Of a DNA stretch of 64,000 nt, positions 18,560 to 28,066 are shown piece by piece. Positions within the stretch are counted from its first letter, which is position 1; each line of letters starts with the position of its first letter. The stretch is from Algoriphagus sp. GTDB lineage: Bacteria; Bacteroidota; Bacteroidia; Cytophagales; Cyclobacteriaceae. The notes below the pieces were generated by a model. That model was not told the DNA's origin, ran no database searches, and worked only from the letters and a program-made list of their open reading frames with translations. A program made the translations under genes and the position numbers. The DNA is taken from positions 124,001-188,000 of the forward strand of contig JANQWS010000023.1 in assembly GCA_030729785.1 (NCBI GenBank), written 5' to 3'.

Positions 18560-19531
18560 TTACTGATCTAAAACAATTGCAAAAATCAACGGAGCTACTA
18601 TGGTAGCATCTGATTCTACAATGAACTTGGGAGTCTTCATTCCTAACTTGCCCCAAGTAATTTTTTCGTTGGGTACAGCCCCAGAATAAGAGCCATAGGA
18701 AGTCGTAGAATCAGAGATCTGGCAGAAATAGCCCCAAAGCGGCACATTAGTTCGCTGCAAATCTTGGTGAAGCATGGGAACCACACAGATTGGGAAGTCC
18801 CCAGCAATACCTCCTCCGATTTGGAAAAAGCCAATGGTACTTTCTTCAGAAGCATTATGGGTATACCATTCCGCCAAGAACATCATGTATTCGATACCAG
18901 TTCTTACCGTATGTACGTTTTTCACATCCCCTGAAATGACATGACCTGCAAACATATTACCTAGAGTGGAATCTTCCCATCCAGGGACAATAATTGGGAG
19001 GTTTTTCTTAGCTGCTTCCAACAGCCAGCTATTTTTTGGATCAATCTGAAACGAAGCGTCCAGCTTGCCCGACAGCAATATTTTGTAGAAAAATTCGTGT
19101 GGAAAATAGGCTTCACCACTTTGATCGGCCTTCACCCATTCCTCAAGAATCACATTTTCGATTCTTCGCATTGCTTCCATTTCTGGAATACACGTATCTG
19201 TCACCCGATTCATGTGACGCTCCAATAAACCTTGCTCCTGCTCTGGAGTGAGTTCCCTGTAATTAGGCACGCGCTCGTAGTAATCATGAGCCACAAGATT
19301 AAACACATCCTCTTCCAAATTGGCTCCTGTACAGGAAATAATTTGAATTTTATCTTGCCGAATCATTTCCGCCAATGAAATCCCCATTTCGGCAGTTGAC
19401 ATCGCACCGGCAAGGGTTACCATCATTTTCCCACCTTCATTCAGGTGCGTTTTATAACCTTCTGCTGCATCAATTAATGCCGCTGCATTAAAGTGACGGT
19501 AATTGTGTTTTAAAAACTCAGTAATTTTCAT
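18560..19531 (-). CDS. Deoxyhypusine synthase family protein (bacterial DHS-like)
   Basis: VTLAGAMSTAEMGISLAEMIR, SCTGANLEEDVF, ITWGKL with conserved Lys, ESDATIVAPLIFA; start ATG 19531. Confidence 0.88.
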   Translation of the reverse strand: MKITEFLKHNYRHFNAAALIDAAEGYKTHLNEGGKMMVTLAGAMSTAEMGISLAEMIRQDKIQIISCTGANLEEDVFNLVAHDYYERVPNYRELTPEQEQGLLERHMNRVTDTCIPEMEAMRRIENVILEEWVKADQSGEAYFPHEFFYKILLSGKLDASFQIDPKNSWLLEAAKKNLPIIVPGWEDSTLGNMFAGHVISGDVKNVHTVRTGIEYMMFLAEWYTHNASEESTIGFFQIGGGIAGDFPICVVPMLHQDLQRTNVPLWGYFCQISDSTTSYGSYSGAVPNEKITWGKLGMKTPKFIVESDATIVAPLIFAIVLDQ

Positions 19532-19581
19532 GTAAATCAATTTTTCTAAAGCATTGCAAAATTACCCTTTTTTACCCACAA

Positions 19582-19608
19582 AAAAACCCGGAAAATGTCC
19601 GGGTTTTT
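19582..19608 (-). terminator. Hairpin terminator downstream of OmpH gene
   Basis: AAAAACCCGGAAAATGTCCGGGTTTTT stem-loop. Confidence 0.75.
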
Positions 19609-19629
19609 AAAAATAAGTTGATTTACCTC

Positions 19630-20262
19630 CTATTTTTTTGCGGTGGAGTCGGCAGCTGCTGCTTTCGTGTCTGCTGCTCCTGGATTTGCATTGTATTTCT
19701 TGTTTAATCCTGTTACTACCGAGTTAGTTACATCAATAGCATCAGTTCCATACCAAATAGCTCCCCCACGCGTGTGACTGAGTATGAGATCAATGCCATT
19801 TTCCTTTGCATATTCTTTCATATACTCTTGGACTTGCTCATAAACCTCATTCAATAGATTGGATTCATCTCCTGACAATTCTTGCATCAAATTATTTCTG
19901 TAGCTGAGCAAGTTTTGTTCTTTTTGCATCAATTCATCTTGCTTGGCACGAATTTGATTTTGGGTCATACTTCCACCAGTTTGTTGAAACAACGCTACTT
20001 CTTGTTCAAAACCCTTGGCTCTAGATTGCAAATCCAAATCCAACTTTTTTCCTTTTTCAGTAATTTCTTCAGACTTCTTTTTGAAAAAATCGTATTTGTT
20101 GATGACCGAATCAGTGTGCACATAGGCAATTTTAAGATCTCCAGCAGCAGCCCCTTCCATTGAAGAAGAATCAGTGCTCGTCGATTCTGACTTATTTCCA
20201 CAGGAATAAGCCACTACTGCTACAAGAGCAAGAACTACGAAACGTGTAAAAGTTTTTTTCAC
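19630..20262 (-). CDS. OmpH/Skp family periplasmic chaperone-like lipoprotein
   Basis: VVAYSCGN lipobox; KIAYVHTDSVINKYDFFKKKSEE... coiled coil ... ENGIDLILSHTRGGAIWYGTDAIDVTN; probable GTG start at 20262. Confidence 0.85.
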   Translation of the reverse strand: MKKTFTRFVVLALVAVVAYSCGNKSESTSTDSSSMEGAAAGDLKIAYVHTDSVINKYDFFKKKSEEITEKGKKLDLDLQSRAKGFEQEVALFQQTGGSMTQNQIRAKQDELMQKEQNLLSYRNNLMQELSGDESNLLNEVYEQVQEYMKEYAKENGIDLILSHTRGGAIWYGTDAIDVTNSVVTGLNKKYNANPGAADTKAAAADSTAKK

Positions 20263-20358
20263 TTGAATAAAATTAGGGTTGATAGGTCGCAAATATAGAT
20301 AAAGTATTTATTTTCTAAGAATCAGAGAAAATTTCATTCGTTAAATTCAGTTAATGGC

Positions 20359-21261
20359 CTAAAAAAATAAAGATTGGGCTAGACGAAATACTTGCGCATG
20401 TCCTTCTATGATGTCTTTTATTCTTTTTGAATAGCCACCACCCATGCAGCACATGATGGGGATGCCCAAAGATTTGGCGGTACCAAGTACCAGTTGATCT
20501 CGCTCTTGAATCCCATTTAATGTTAAGGAGAGGCGGCCCAATTGGTCCGAAGCTAATACATCCACCCCACTTTGATACAGGATAAAATCTGGTTGTCCCT
20601 CATCAATAAGCCTTTTCAAATTTCGATCAAGACTTGTAAGGTAAGTTCGGTCATCTGTACCATCTGCTAAACCAATATCCAAATCTGATTTTTCCTTTCG
20701 GTGAGGATAGTTCTTTTCTCCATGCATGCTGAACGTAATCACAGATGGATTCTCTTGAAAAAGTGCTGCAGTTCCGTTCCCTTGATGCACATCAAGGTCA
20801 ACAATTAGAATTTTTTTCGCAAGGTTCTTCAGTAACAAATAATTTGCTGTAATCGCCAAGTCATTGAGAATGCAAAATCCTTCCCCACGATTAAAAAAAG
20901 CATGATGGGTGCCACCTGCTATATTCATTCCAATGCCAAACTCTTTGGCATAACAAGCAGCTTGAACAGAACCTGCAGCTATGCATAGCTCTCGCTCAAT
21001 GAGGGCCTTACTCAATGGGAAGCCGATAGCACGAATTTCTGATTTGGACAATTCTAAGTTTTTTAGCCTCTCCAAATACAAAGCCTCATGAGTCGTTAAA
21101 ACCCACTCCTCTACCAAGTCCTGAGGTAAAAAAAAGTTGTCATCTACTACCGTTCCCTCAAAAAGCAGTTGCTCAGGTAGCAAACTATACTTTTCCATAG
21201 GAAATCGATGTCCTTCAGGTAAGGGGTGTGCAAAACTAGGGGCTAGTGCAATCTTGAGCAT
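20359..21261 (-). CDS. Histone deacetylase/AcuC family protein
   Basis: GGTHHAFFNRGEGFCILNDLAI, ILIVDLDVHQGNGTA, YQSGVDVLASDQLGRL motifs. Confidence 0.92.
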   Translation of the reverse strand: MLKIALAPSFAHPLPEGHRFPMEKYSLLPEQLLFEGTVVDDNFFLPQDLVEEWVLTTHEALYLERLKNLELSKSEIRAIGFPLSKALIERELCIAAGSVQAACYAKEFGIGMNIAGGTHHAFFNRGEGFCILNDLAITANYLLLKNLAKKILIVDLDVHQGNGTAALFQENPSVITFSMHGEKNYPHRKEKSDLDIGLADGTDDRTYLTSLDRNLKRLIDEGQPDFILYQSGVDVLASDQLGRLSLTLNGIQERDQLVLGTAKSLGIPIMCCMGGGYSKRIKDIIEGHAQVFRLAQSLFF

Positions 21262-21268
21262 AAAAAAA

Positions 21269-21289
21269 GCGTTGGTAAACTACCAACGC
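21269..21289 (-). terminator. Hairpin terminator after the 189-aa acidic protein gene
   Basis: GCGTTGGTA-AAC-TACCAACGC, T7 on minus strand. Confidence 0.7.
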
Positions 21290-21312
21290 CTACCAATAGT
21301 TAAACCTATAAT

Positions 21313-21882
21313 TTAATCTTCGTCATCAAATTCCTCATCTTCAGTCATAAATGAGTATAAGGTATCATCCAAAACCAAGGTGTCGTCGTTGAATTCTTGG
21401 ATAAATTTGATAATTACTTCTTCATCTATTTGTTCTACGTTCAAGGAAACATCCAATCCAACGCCATAATCATGATTCGTATCTAGGTCTATAAATTCCT
21501 GAACCTTTACACTTTCCTCCTCTTCCATTTCCATGATCAGTTCAGTAATAAACCAACCAATTTCTTCCTCCTCAGGAGTCAATGGCTTCATATTTCCATT
21601 CTCATCTTCTTCGTAATTGATGGCTTTAAAGTTTGGAAATTTCTTTGCGGCTTCGTGTTCGGCTATTTCATACACCTCACTCGCATGGTGCAACCTGAGT
21701 GTGTATAATGCAGTATCGTAGACAACCTCTTTTCCTTCATACTTCCCAAGGAAATAAAAATTTACAAATTCTTCTGAATTCTCTTCATCATGGATTACTT
21801 TGAAAGGTAATTTGGATTTCTGCAATTCAGCCTTAAGCTGCGAGATAGTTTCTGGGTCAAATCCTGAGTTAGCAAAGTTCAT
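21313..21882 (-). CDS. Conserved hypothetical acidic protein
   Basis: 189-codon ORF, ATG start, codon-like composition; followed by terminator. Confidence 0.75.
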   Translation of the reverse strand: MNFANSGFDPETISQLKAELQKSKLPFKVIHDEENSEEFVNFYFLGKYEGKEVVYDTALYTLRLHHASEVYEIAEHEAAKKFPNFKAINYEEDENGNMKPLTPEEEEIGWFITELIMEMEEEESVKVQEFIDLDTNHDYGVGLDVSLNVEQIDEEVIIKFIQEFNDDTLVLDDTLYSFMTEDEEFDDED

Positions 21883-21971
21883 CAGCTATAAATTTAAAAT
21901 ATACGATTTTTAGTAAAGTCTTTAAACGAATATGGATGAATTCCACTTGTTAAAGAACAATTAAGGTGAAA

Positions 21972-22427
21972 ATGTTTCCAAAAAAATTAGATCAAGGATT
22001 TGTGAATCTATTGCTGCTAAAAGAGGAAGGTGAGCAACTTGAATTTAAGCAACAAATTAGTTCTCAAGAAAAAATTGCAAAAACCCTATCTGCCTTCGCC
22101 AATTCTAAAGGAGGAACTGTAGTAATCGGGGTTTCTGACCAACGAAAAATTATTGGTATTGATCCAGAAGAGGAGCGCTATATGGTGGCTGCTGCGAACG
22201 ATAATTTTTGTATTCCCAAGGTTTCTTTGGAATATCATGTCATCAAAATCAATTCAGAAAAGGATCAAGGGGAAGAAAAAATGGTGTTATTGATTGAAGT
22301 TCACACCACTTTGGGGCCTCAAATTTTTGTAAGACAAAAAAATGGAAGTTCAATAGCGTTTACAAGAATCGGGAACCAAAGTTTGGTAGTGAATTCAACC
22401 TCGACTTCCTTAGACAAACTAGAATAG
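21972..22427 (+). CDS. AlbA_2 (Schlafen-type) DNA-binding/ATP-binding domain protein
   Basis: EGEQLEFKQQ...KTLSAFANSKGGTVVIGVSDQRKIIGID is a diagnostic AlbA_2 pattern. Confidence 0.8.
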   Translation: MFPKKLDQGFVNLLLLKEEGEQLEFKQQISSQEKIAKTLSAFANSKGGTVVIGVSDQRKIIGIDPEEERYMVAAANDNFCIPKVSLEYHVIKINSEKDQGEEKMVLLIEVHTTLGPQIFVRQKNGSSIAFTRIGNQSLVVNSTSTSLDKLE

Positions 22428-22561
22428 GTCTAGATTTCAAGAATCACTGAAAAAAATTATGTCTTGGGACAAATTAGTTAGTGAGCGGATTGAGGGGGTA
22501 TGAAAACCCAATAAAAATCTAGCTTACTAGCAAAAACCATTGGTGGAAATTTTCTAAATAA

Positions 22562-23356
22562 TTGGTCCCTTACCCTATCTTTGTTTATCATTTAACGACT
22601 CGCCTAGTGATCATAATTATCTTCTTCCTATTGCATTGGTATTTCTCACTCTTTTGCCAGAGTTTCTTTCTCCACCGGTATGCAGCCCACCAAATGTTTG
22701 TGATGAACAAATACTGGGAAAAGTTTTTTTACTTCTTTACTTGGATGTGGCAAGGAAGTTCTTACCTCTCTCCTCGTGCTTATGCGATTTTGCACCGCAT
22801 GCACCATGCCTATTCCGATACTCCACAAGATCCGCATAGCCCACATCACACTGAAAATCTGTTTTCAATGATGTGGAAAACAAAAAATATTTACAACGAT
22901 TATTTCAGTTTTAAACTTAAACCTGAAGACCGTTTTTCGAAAGATATTCCTGATTGGAATTCTTTCGATCGTTTTGCCGACAACATGACTGTTCGAATAG
23001 CTTGGGGACTTTTTTACGTTATCATTTATGTGGCTTGTATTTCTTATTTTGATTTAGCCGGAACACATTGGTGGATGTATTTTCTACTCCCCATTCATTT
23101 TTTGATGGGCCCTGTTCATGGAGCCATCGTCAATTGGAGTGGACACAAGTATGGCTATGCCAACTTTGACAACAACGACCAATCCAAAAATTCCTTGTTA
23201 TTAGATGTATTGATGCTGGGGGAATTGTTTCAAAACAATCACCATAAGCTTCCAAATCGAGCAAATTTTGCTGTAAAATGGTATGAGTTTGACCCAACCT
23301 ATCCCATTGTCAAACTCTTGCATGCTACAGGAATCATTAAGTTAAGAGCGGCTTAA
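22562..23356 (+). CDS. Acyl-CoA/fatty acid desaturase
   Basis: His boxes HRYAAH, HRMHH, QNNHH; no ATG before first His box. True start may be GTG 22607 (MIIIIFFLLHWYFSLF). Confidence 0.88.
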   Translation: MVPYPIFVYHLTTRLVIIIIFFLLHWYFSLFCQSFFLHRYAAHQMFVMNKYWEKFFYFFTWMWQGSSYLSPRAYAILHRMHHAYSDTPQDPHSPHHTENLFSMMWKTKNIYNDYFSFKLKPEDRFSKDIPDWNSFDRFADNMTVRIAWGLFYVIIYVACISYFDLAGTHWWMYFLLPIHFLMGPVHGAIVNWSGHKYGYANFDNNDQSKNSLLLDVLMLGELFQNNHHKLPNRANFAVKWYEFDPTYPIVKLLHATGIIKLRAA

Positions 23357-23370
23357 CTAGGTTGGCTACA

Positions 23371-23405
23371 AAAAAAGGTGTTTCTGAAAAGAAGCACCTT
23401 TTTTG
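23371..23405 (+). terminator. Hairpin terminator after desaturase
   Basis: AAAAAAGGTGTTTC-TGAAAA-GAAGCACCTTTTTT. Confidence 0.7.
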
Positions 23406-23547
23406 TTTTACAGCCCAAAACCAATTCTATTGCAGCATACTTCAATTTAACCGATTCACCAAGAGAGCTTCAGCAGATTTAAAATTAAAAGCCCATTTCT
23501 TCTCGACTGGAATTGTTCCAATAATTTCCTTCCTACTTCCAAGCCTT

Positions 23548-23555
23548 TATATTTG
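23548..23555 (+). promoter_or_regulatory. TATATTTG -7 element upstream of tyrS
   Basis: Matches TAnnTTTG about 25 nt before ATG 23580; no clear -33 TTG. Confidence 0.4.
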
Positions 23556-23579
23556 TAGTCCCATACCCAACCCCCTATT

Positions 23580-24875
23580 ATGAATTCATTTATTCAAGAA
23601 CTGAGATGGAGAGGAATGCTCCAAGACATGACTCCAGATTTAGAAGAGCACCTTTCTAAAGGAATGGCAGCTGCCTACTTGGGTTTTGATCCCACCGCGG
23701 ACTCTTTACATATCGGTCACTTGGTTGGGGTAATGACCCTCCTGCATTTTCAACGCGCTGGTCATCAGCCAGTAGCCCTAGTCGGGGGTGCTACTGGGAT
23801 GATTGGAGACCCTTCTTTTAAGTCAGCCGAACGAAACTTATTGGATAAATCCACCTTAGACCACAATGTGGCGTGCATTCAAAAACAACTTGCTAAATTC
23901 CTTGATTTTTCTGGCCAGCAACCCAATAAAGCAGCTTTAGTCAATAATTACGATTGGATGTCCCAATTTACTTTTTTGGATTTTATTCGTGAGGTAGGAA
24001 AGCACATTACAGTCAATTACATGATGTCCAAGGATTCAGTAAAAAGACGTTTAGAGGATGGAAACGGCCTATCTTTCACTGAGTTTAGTTACCAATTGAT
24101 CCAAGGCTATGATTTTTACCACCTTTGGAAAAATCAAAACTGCAGTATCCAGCTAGGCGGTTCTGACCAGTGGGGCAATATCGTCACAGGTACCGAATTG
24201 ATTCGTCGAATGGGTGGAGGGAGTGCTTTTGCGCTCACGGTACCTTTGATCACCAAAGCTGATGGAACTAAGTTTGGAAAAACAGAAGGAGGCTCCGTTT
24301 GGCTTGATCCCGAAAAAACCTCCCCTTATGCCTTTTACCAATTTTGGTTAAATGTATCCGATGAAGATGCGAGTAAGTACATCCGTATTTTCACTGTACT
24401 AGATCAAGGGACTGTTGAAAGGTTGGAAAAAGAACATGCCCTAGCCCCTCACCAACGCATCCTTCAAAAAGAGATTGCGAAGGAGGTAACTACCATGGTG
24501 CACAGCAAGGAGGAATACGAAATGGCACTCAAGGCCTCTGAGATCCTCTTTGGAAAATCTTCAACGGAAGATTTAGCTTCCTTAGACGAACGTACTTTTT
24601 TAGCGGTATTCGATGGGGTTCCTCAGGTGCAATTGTCCCAAGAAATTTATTCCAGCATCGAGAATGTATTGGATTTGGTGAGTGAAAAAACGAATTATAC
24701 GCTTTTTCCATCCAAAGGTGAGGCTAGAAAAATGATCCTTGGTGGTGGAGTAAGTATCAACAAAGAGAAGGTGGAAGATCCACAAAATAAAATCACCTAT
24801 AACTTGCTACAAGGAAAATATTTGCTCGTACAGAAAGGAAAGAAAAATTATGCAATTGTAGCGGTCGTCGCTTAA
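23580..24875 (+). CDS. tyrS: Tyrosyl-tRNA synthetase
   Basis: [17 protein letters not shown] (HIGH), [17 protein letters not shown] (KMSKS equivalent), C-terminal S4-like domain. Confidence 0.96.
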   Translation: MNSFIQELRWRGMLQDMTPDLEEHLSKGMAAAYLGFDPTADSLHIGHLVGVMTLLHFQRAGHQPVALVGGATGMIGDPSFKSAERNLLDKSTLDHNVACIQKQLAKFLDFSGQQPNKAALVNNYDWMSQFTFLDFIREVGKHITVNYMMSKDSVKRRLEDGNGLSFTEFSYQLIQGYDFYHLWKNQNCSIQLGGSDQWGNIVTGTELIRRMGGGSAFALTVPLITKADGTKFGKTEGGSVWLDPEKTSPYAFYQFWLNVSDEDASKYIRIFTVLDQGTVERLEKEHALAPHQRILQKEIAKEVTTMVHSKEEYEMALKASEILFGKSSTEDLASLDERTFLAVFDGVPQVQLSQEIYSSIENVLDLVSEKTNYTLFPSKGEARKMILGGGVSINKEKVEDPQNKITYNLLQGKYLLVQKGKKNYAIVAVVA

Positions 24876-24998
24876 CTGAAAAAATACAAAGACCTTTAAA
24901 AATTTGATTATTTAATAACATTTGACTTGGAGTCAAATGTTATTTTTTTTGACTAAGATTTAATACATTTGATTTAAATTGATTTTTTAATTCTTAAA

Positions 24999-25694
24999 AT
25001 GGCAGGAGAAAAAAACAAAGAAAAACTTATCCTAGATGCAGCTATAGGCTTATTTACCGCACAAGGATTTGCGGCTACAAGAATGGAGGATGTGGCCAAG
25101 AAAGCTGGAATCAGCAAAGGACTTACCTATTTTTATTACAAAAATAAGGAAGACCTTTTCATGGCCCTTACAAAAAAAGCATTTGAACAACTCAAGGAAG
25201 AATTTAGGGAGTCCCTACGTGCCAAAGGAAAAAACGGTCTTGAAATGCTCACCGACTTAGTTCAACGGATCTGGAAGTTTTCTAAGGAGCAACCAGTTTA
25301 TTATCAATCCATCCTACATTTTTTGGATTTGATGAAAAAGTACACTTCGCCTGAATTAAAAAAACAAATCAACCCTTTAATCCTTGATTCAATCCATTTT
25401 CACAAATTGTTGGAATTGCAATTAGATCCCATCCGTTTGGGTATTCAAATGGTTTCCCAAGGAATAAAGGATGGCAGCATTCGTCCAGAATTACAAGCAG
25501 AAATAACTTTTTACACGATTTGGAGTATGACCCTGGGATTTGAAAAAATGGAAGGACCCATTTCGTTTGAAGGTAAGGAAACCAAGGTCAGTCCTGAAGC
25601 TTGGCAGCGTGGATTTCTCAAGCTGATGCAAGACATGCTAAAAGGAACAATACAAGCATCAAAGCCTCAACTAATTCAAGCAAGTCTTTTCTAA
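24999..25694 (+). CDS. TetR/AcrR family transcriptional regulator
   Basis: N-terminal HTH AAIGLFTAQGFAATRMEDVAKKAGISKGLTYFYYKNKEDLF. Confidence 0.92.
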   Translation: MAGEKNKEKLILDAAIGLFTAQGFAATRMEDVAKKAGISKGLTYFYYKNKEDLFMALTKKAFEQLKEEFRESLRAKGKNGLEMLTDLVQRIWKFSKEQPVYYQSILHFLDLMKKYTSPELKKQINPLILDSIHFHKLLELQLDPIRLGIQMVSQGIKDGSIRPELQAEITFYTIWSMTLGFEKMEGPISFEGKETKVSPEAWQRGFLKLMQDMLKGTIQASKPQLIQASLF

Positions 25695-25725
25695 AAAAAT
25701 AAGGGGCTTCCGCCCCTTATTTTTT
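25693..25725. terminator. Bidirectional terminator
   Basis: AAAAAATAAGGGGC-TTCC-GCCCCTTATTTTTT. Confidence 0.85.
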
Positions 25726-26146
25726 ACCTACTTTTCCATAACTCTTTCAATTGCCTGCCATTGACTAGCAATACAAATCGAACTGGATTGGGGATTAGTA
25801 CAATTCGCAGATCCACTTTACCCAATTGATCCGACTCTATAGGCACCCCCTGCTCCCCACTTACCTCATACGTAATGCTACCTTTTGCATCGGGAAGCAT
25901 CTCTAGGTAGGTATTGGCCAAATAAGCGGTAGGAAGTAGTACATCCGTATCGGATTTCAACTTGGTGTAAATCTTTTCCAATTCAGGAGCTAATACATCC
26001 TCGTAATTCTCGTTAAAATCATCTTCGAGGTCGTGTAATTGCTCCTCTAAATCGTCGTAATTTTCATCACTATATTCCAATGCACTTAACTGTATTCGTT
26101 GCTGTACAATTTCAGTAAGTTCTTGGTCAATTTTTTCCCAATTCAT
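25724..26146 (-). CDS. Conserved hypothetical protein
   Basis: 140-codon ORF with ATG start, downstream terminator. Confidence 0.7.
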   Translation of the reverse strand: MNWEKIDQELTEIVQQRIQLSALEYSDENYDDLEEQLHDLEDDFNENYEDVLAPELEKIYTKLKSDTDVLLPTAYLANTYLEMLPDAKGSITYEVSGEQGVPIESDQLGKVDLRIVLIPNPVRFVLLVNGRQLKELWKSR

Positions 26147-26215
26147 GGTGATAGTCTTTGTTATTCGGTTGCAAATATGGCGATAATCCTAAAAATAGCC
26201 GTTCAATGCGACCAA

Positions 26216-27187
26216 CTATTCGCTTACAAATAGAATTTTTCCATTTCTACCAGCTTGTTCATAAGCAGTTAATGCTGCTTTAAATTCCGATAGCGGGTAA
26301 GTAGCAGCTACATCCACTTTTGATTCTTCCTGCATCAAAAATCCAAATACCTGTTGAAATGCCTTCATCCGTTGTTCGGTAGGAAGTTCTTCTACCCAAG
26401 TACTCAACCAGAAACCTTCAATACGTAGGTTTTTAAAAATGAGCAATCCACTATTGATGGAAAGATTTTCCAAAGCAAGTGCACCAAATACAAGCATTCG
26501 CCCTTTTTGCTTCAAACAGGATAAAGCCTTCACACCCAAATCCCCTCCCACTGCATCAAAAACCACATCCACGCCTACCTCAGTTTTTTCAAAAATCAAC
26601 TTCGCCAGTTTCTCCGTGCTGGTATTGATAACTAGTTCTGCGCCTAAATCCATCAATAATTGCTTCTGAGATTCATGGCGAACAGTGGCTGCCACACGAA
26701 TACCCTTTGCTTTAGCCATCTGAATAGCAAATTTTCCAAAGGCAGAGGCACCTGCAGTTAACAACAACCATTCACCAGATTCCAAACCTGACTCCTCAAT
26801 CATTCCGTATGCAGTCATCGGATTAACAAAAGCCTGACAAGCAACCTCATCCGACATTTGAGCTGGAATTGGGATAACCCCAGCGGCTGGTATACAAACA
26901 TATTCTTTCCAGGTACCAATCGCCGTAAACATTACCCGTGTACCTACCGCAACTTTTCCAGCCTCATCCCCTTTCTCAACTACCCCACTGGCTTCAAAAC
27001 CTGCACTGCTAGGCAATTTAGGGGTAATCCCATACATTCCACGGATAAACATAATGTCCGAAGGATTGATGTTTCGTGCCTTTACTCGGATCAATACTTC
27101 CTGTGCCTTGGGTTGAGGCATTTCGCTTTCCTTGAGATACAAGACCTCCTGTGGTGTGCCAGTTTGATCAAAAATTAATTCTTTCAT
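26216..27187 (-). CDS. MDR-family zinc-binding dehydrogenase/quinone oxidoreductase
   Basis: NPSDIMFIRG, AGFEASGVV, LLTAGASAFGKFAIQMAKAKGIRV, VFDAVGGDLG. Confidence 0.9.
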   Translation of the reverse strand: MKELIFDQTGTPQEVLYLKESEMPQPKAQEVLIRVKARNINPSDIMFIRGMYGITPKLPSSAGFEASGVVEKGDEAGKVAVGTRVMFTAIGTWKEYVCIPAAGVIPIPAQMSDEVACQAFVNPMTAYGMIEESGLESGEWLLLTAGASAFGKFAIQMAKAKGIRVAATVRHESQKQLLMDLGAELVINTSTEKLAKLIFEKTEVGVDVVFDAVGGDLGVKALSCLKQKGRMLVFGALALENLSINSGLLIFKNLRIEGFWLSTWVEELPTEQRMKAFQQVFGFLMQEESKVDVAATYPLSEFKAALTAYEQAGRNGKILFVSE

Positions 27188-27298
27188 ACGAATAGAAAAA
27201 AGAGATAATGTGGGACAATTAGTGAATTTGCTTGGCCTACAAGTTACAGCATGGCCATATTTTTCCTATCTTTTGGAAGTAAAATAACCCAAAAACAC

Positions 27299-28066
27299 AT
27301 GGATTTATCTTCAGTTTTTTCATTGGATGGAAAAGTAGCACTGATTACAGGAGCTAGCAAAGGCATTGGTTTTGGCATCGCAGAAATCTTTGCTGCAGCA
27401 GGCGCTAAAGTAGTCATCAGCAGTAGAAAGCAGGAAGCATTGGATGAGCAAGCAGAACAACTAAATGCCAAAGGGTATGAAGTGACTGGAATTGCCTGTA
27501 ATGTAGGAAATATGGCTGAATTACCGCTTTTAGTAGATAAAACAGTGGATAAATACGGGACCATTGATATTCTAGTAAATAATGCTGCCAGTAATCCTGT
27601 TTTTGGGCCTGTTCATGAAACCACTCTTGAAGCCTTTGATAAAATCATGAACGTGAATGTGAAGGCGGCATTCGAACTTAGCAGGCTGTGTTATCCCCAC
27701 CTTAGAAAATCGGCAGCTGCATCCGTTATTAATATTTCTAGTATTGGGGGAATATCCCCAGAGCAAGGCTTAGGAATTTATTCGGTTTCCAAAGCTGCCT
27801 TGATTTCACTCACCAAGGTTTTTGCCAAAGAATGGGGAGATTCTAAAATTCGTGTCAATGCCATTTGTCCAGGTCTCATTCAAACTAAGTTCTCCGAAGC
27901 GCTTTGGTCCAATGAAAAAATACTAGCCATGATTCTAAAGCAATTGGCTATAAAAAGAGCAGGAACCTCTGAAGAAATTGGCGCTATGGCCTTATTCCTT
28001 GCCTCTCCTGCATCTTCCTACACCACTGGGGCCATTTTAACAGCAGATGGAGGGTTTACAATCTAA
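27299..28066 (+). CDS. SDR family oxidoreductase
   Basis: ALITGASKGIGFGIAE, NNAA, YSVSKAAL, GGFTI; likely start ATG 27299. Confidence 0.93.
   Translation: MDLSSVFSLDGKVALITGASKGIGFGIAEIFAAAGAKVVISSRKQEALDEQAEQLNAKGYEVTGIACNVGNMAELPLLVDKTVDKYGTIDILVNNAASNPVFGPVHETTLEAFDKIMNVNVKAAFELSRLCYPHLRKSAAASVINISSIGGISPEQGLGIYSVSKAALISLTKVFAKEWGDSKIRVNAICPGLIQTKFSEALWSNEKILAMILKQLAIKRAGTSEEIGAMALFLASPASSYTTGAILTADGGFTI

Noticed and set aside
23362-23583. 73-aa ORF between desaturase and tyrS
   Set aside because: Overlaps the desaturase terminator and the tyrS promoter region; no coding signature.
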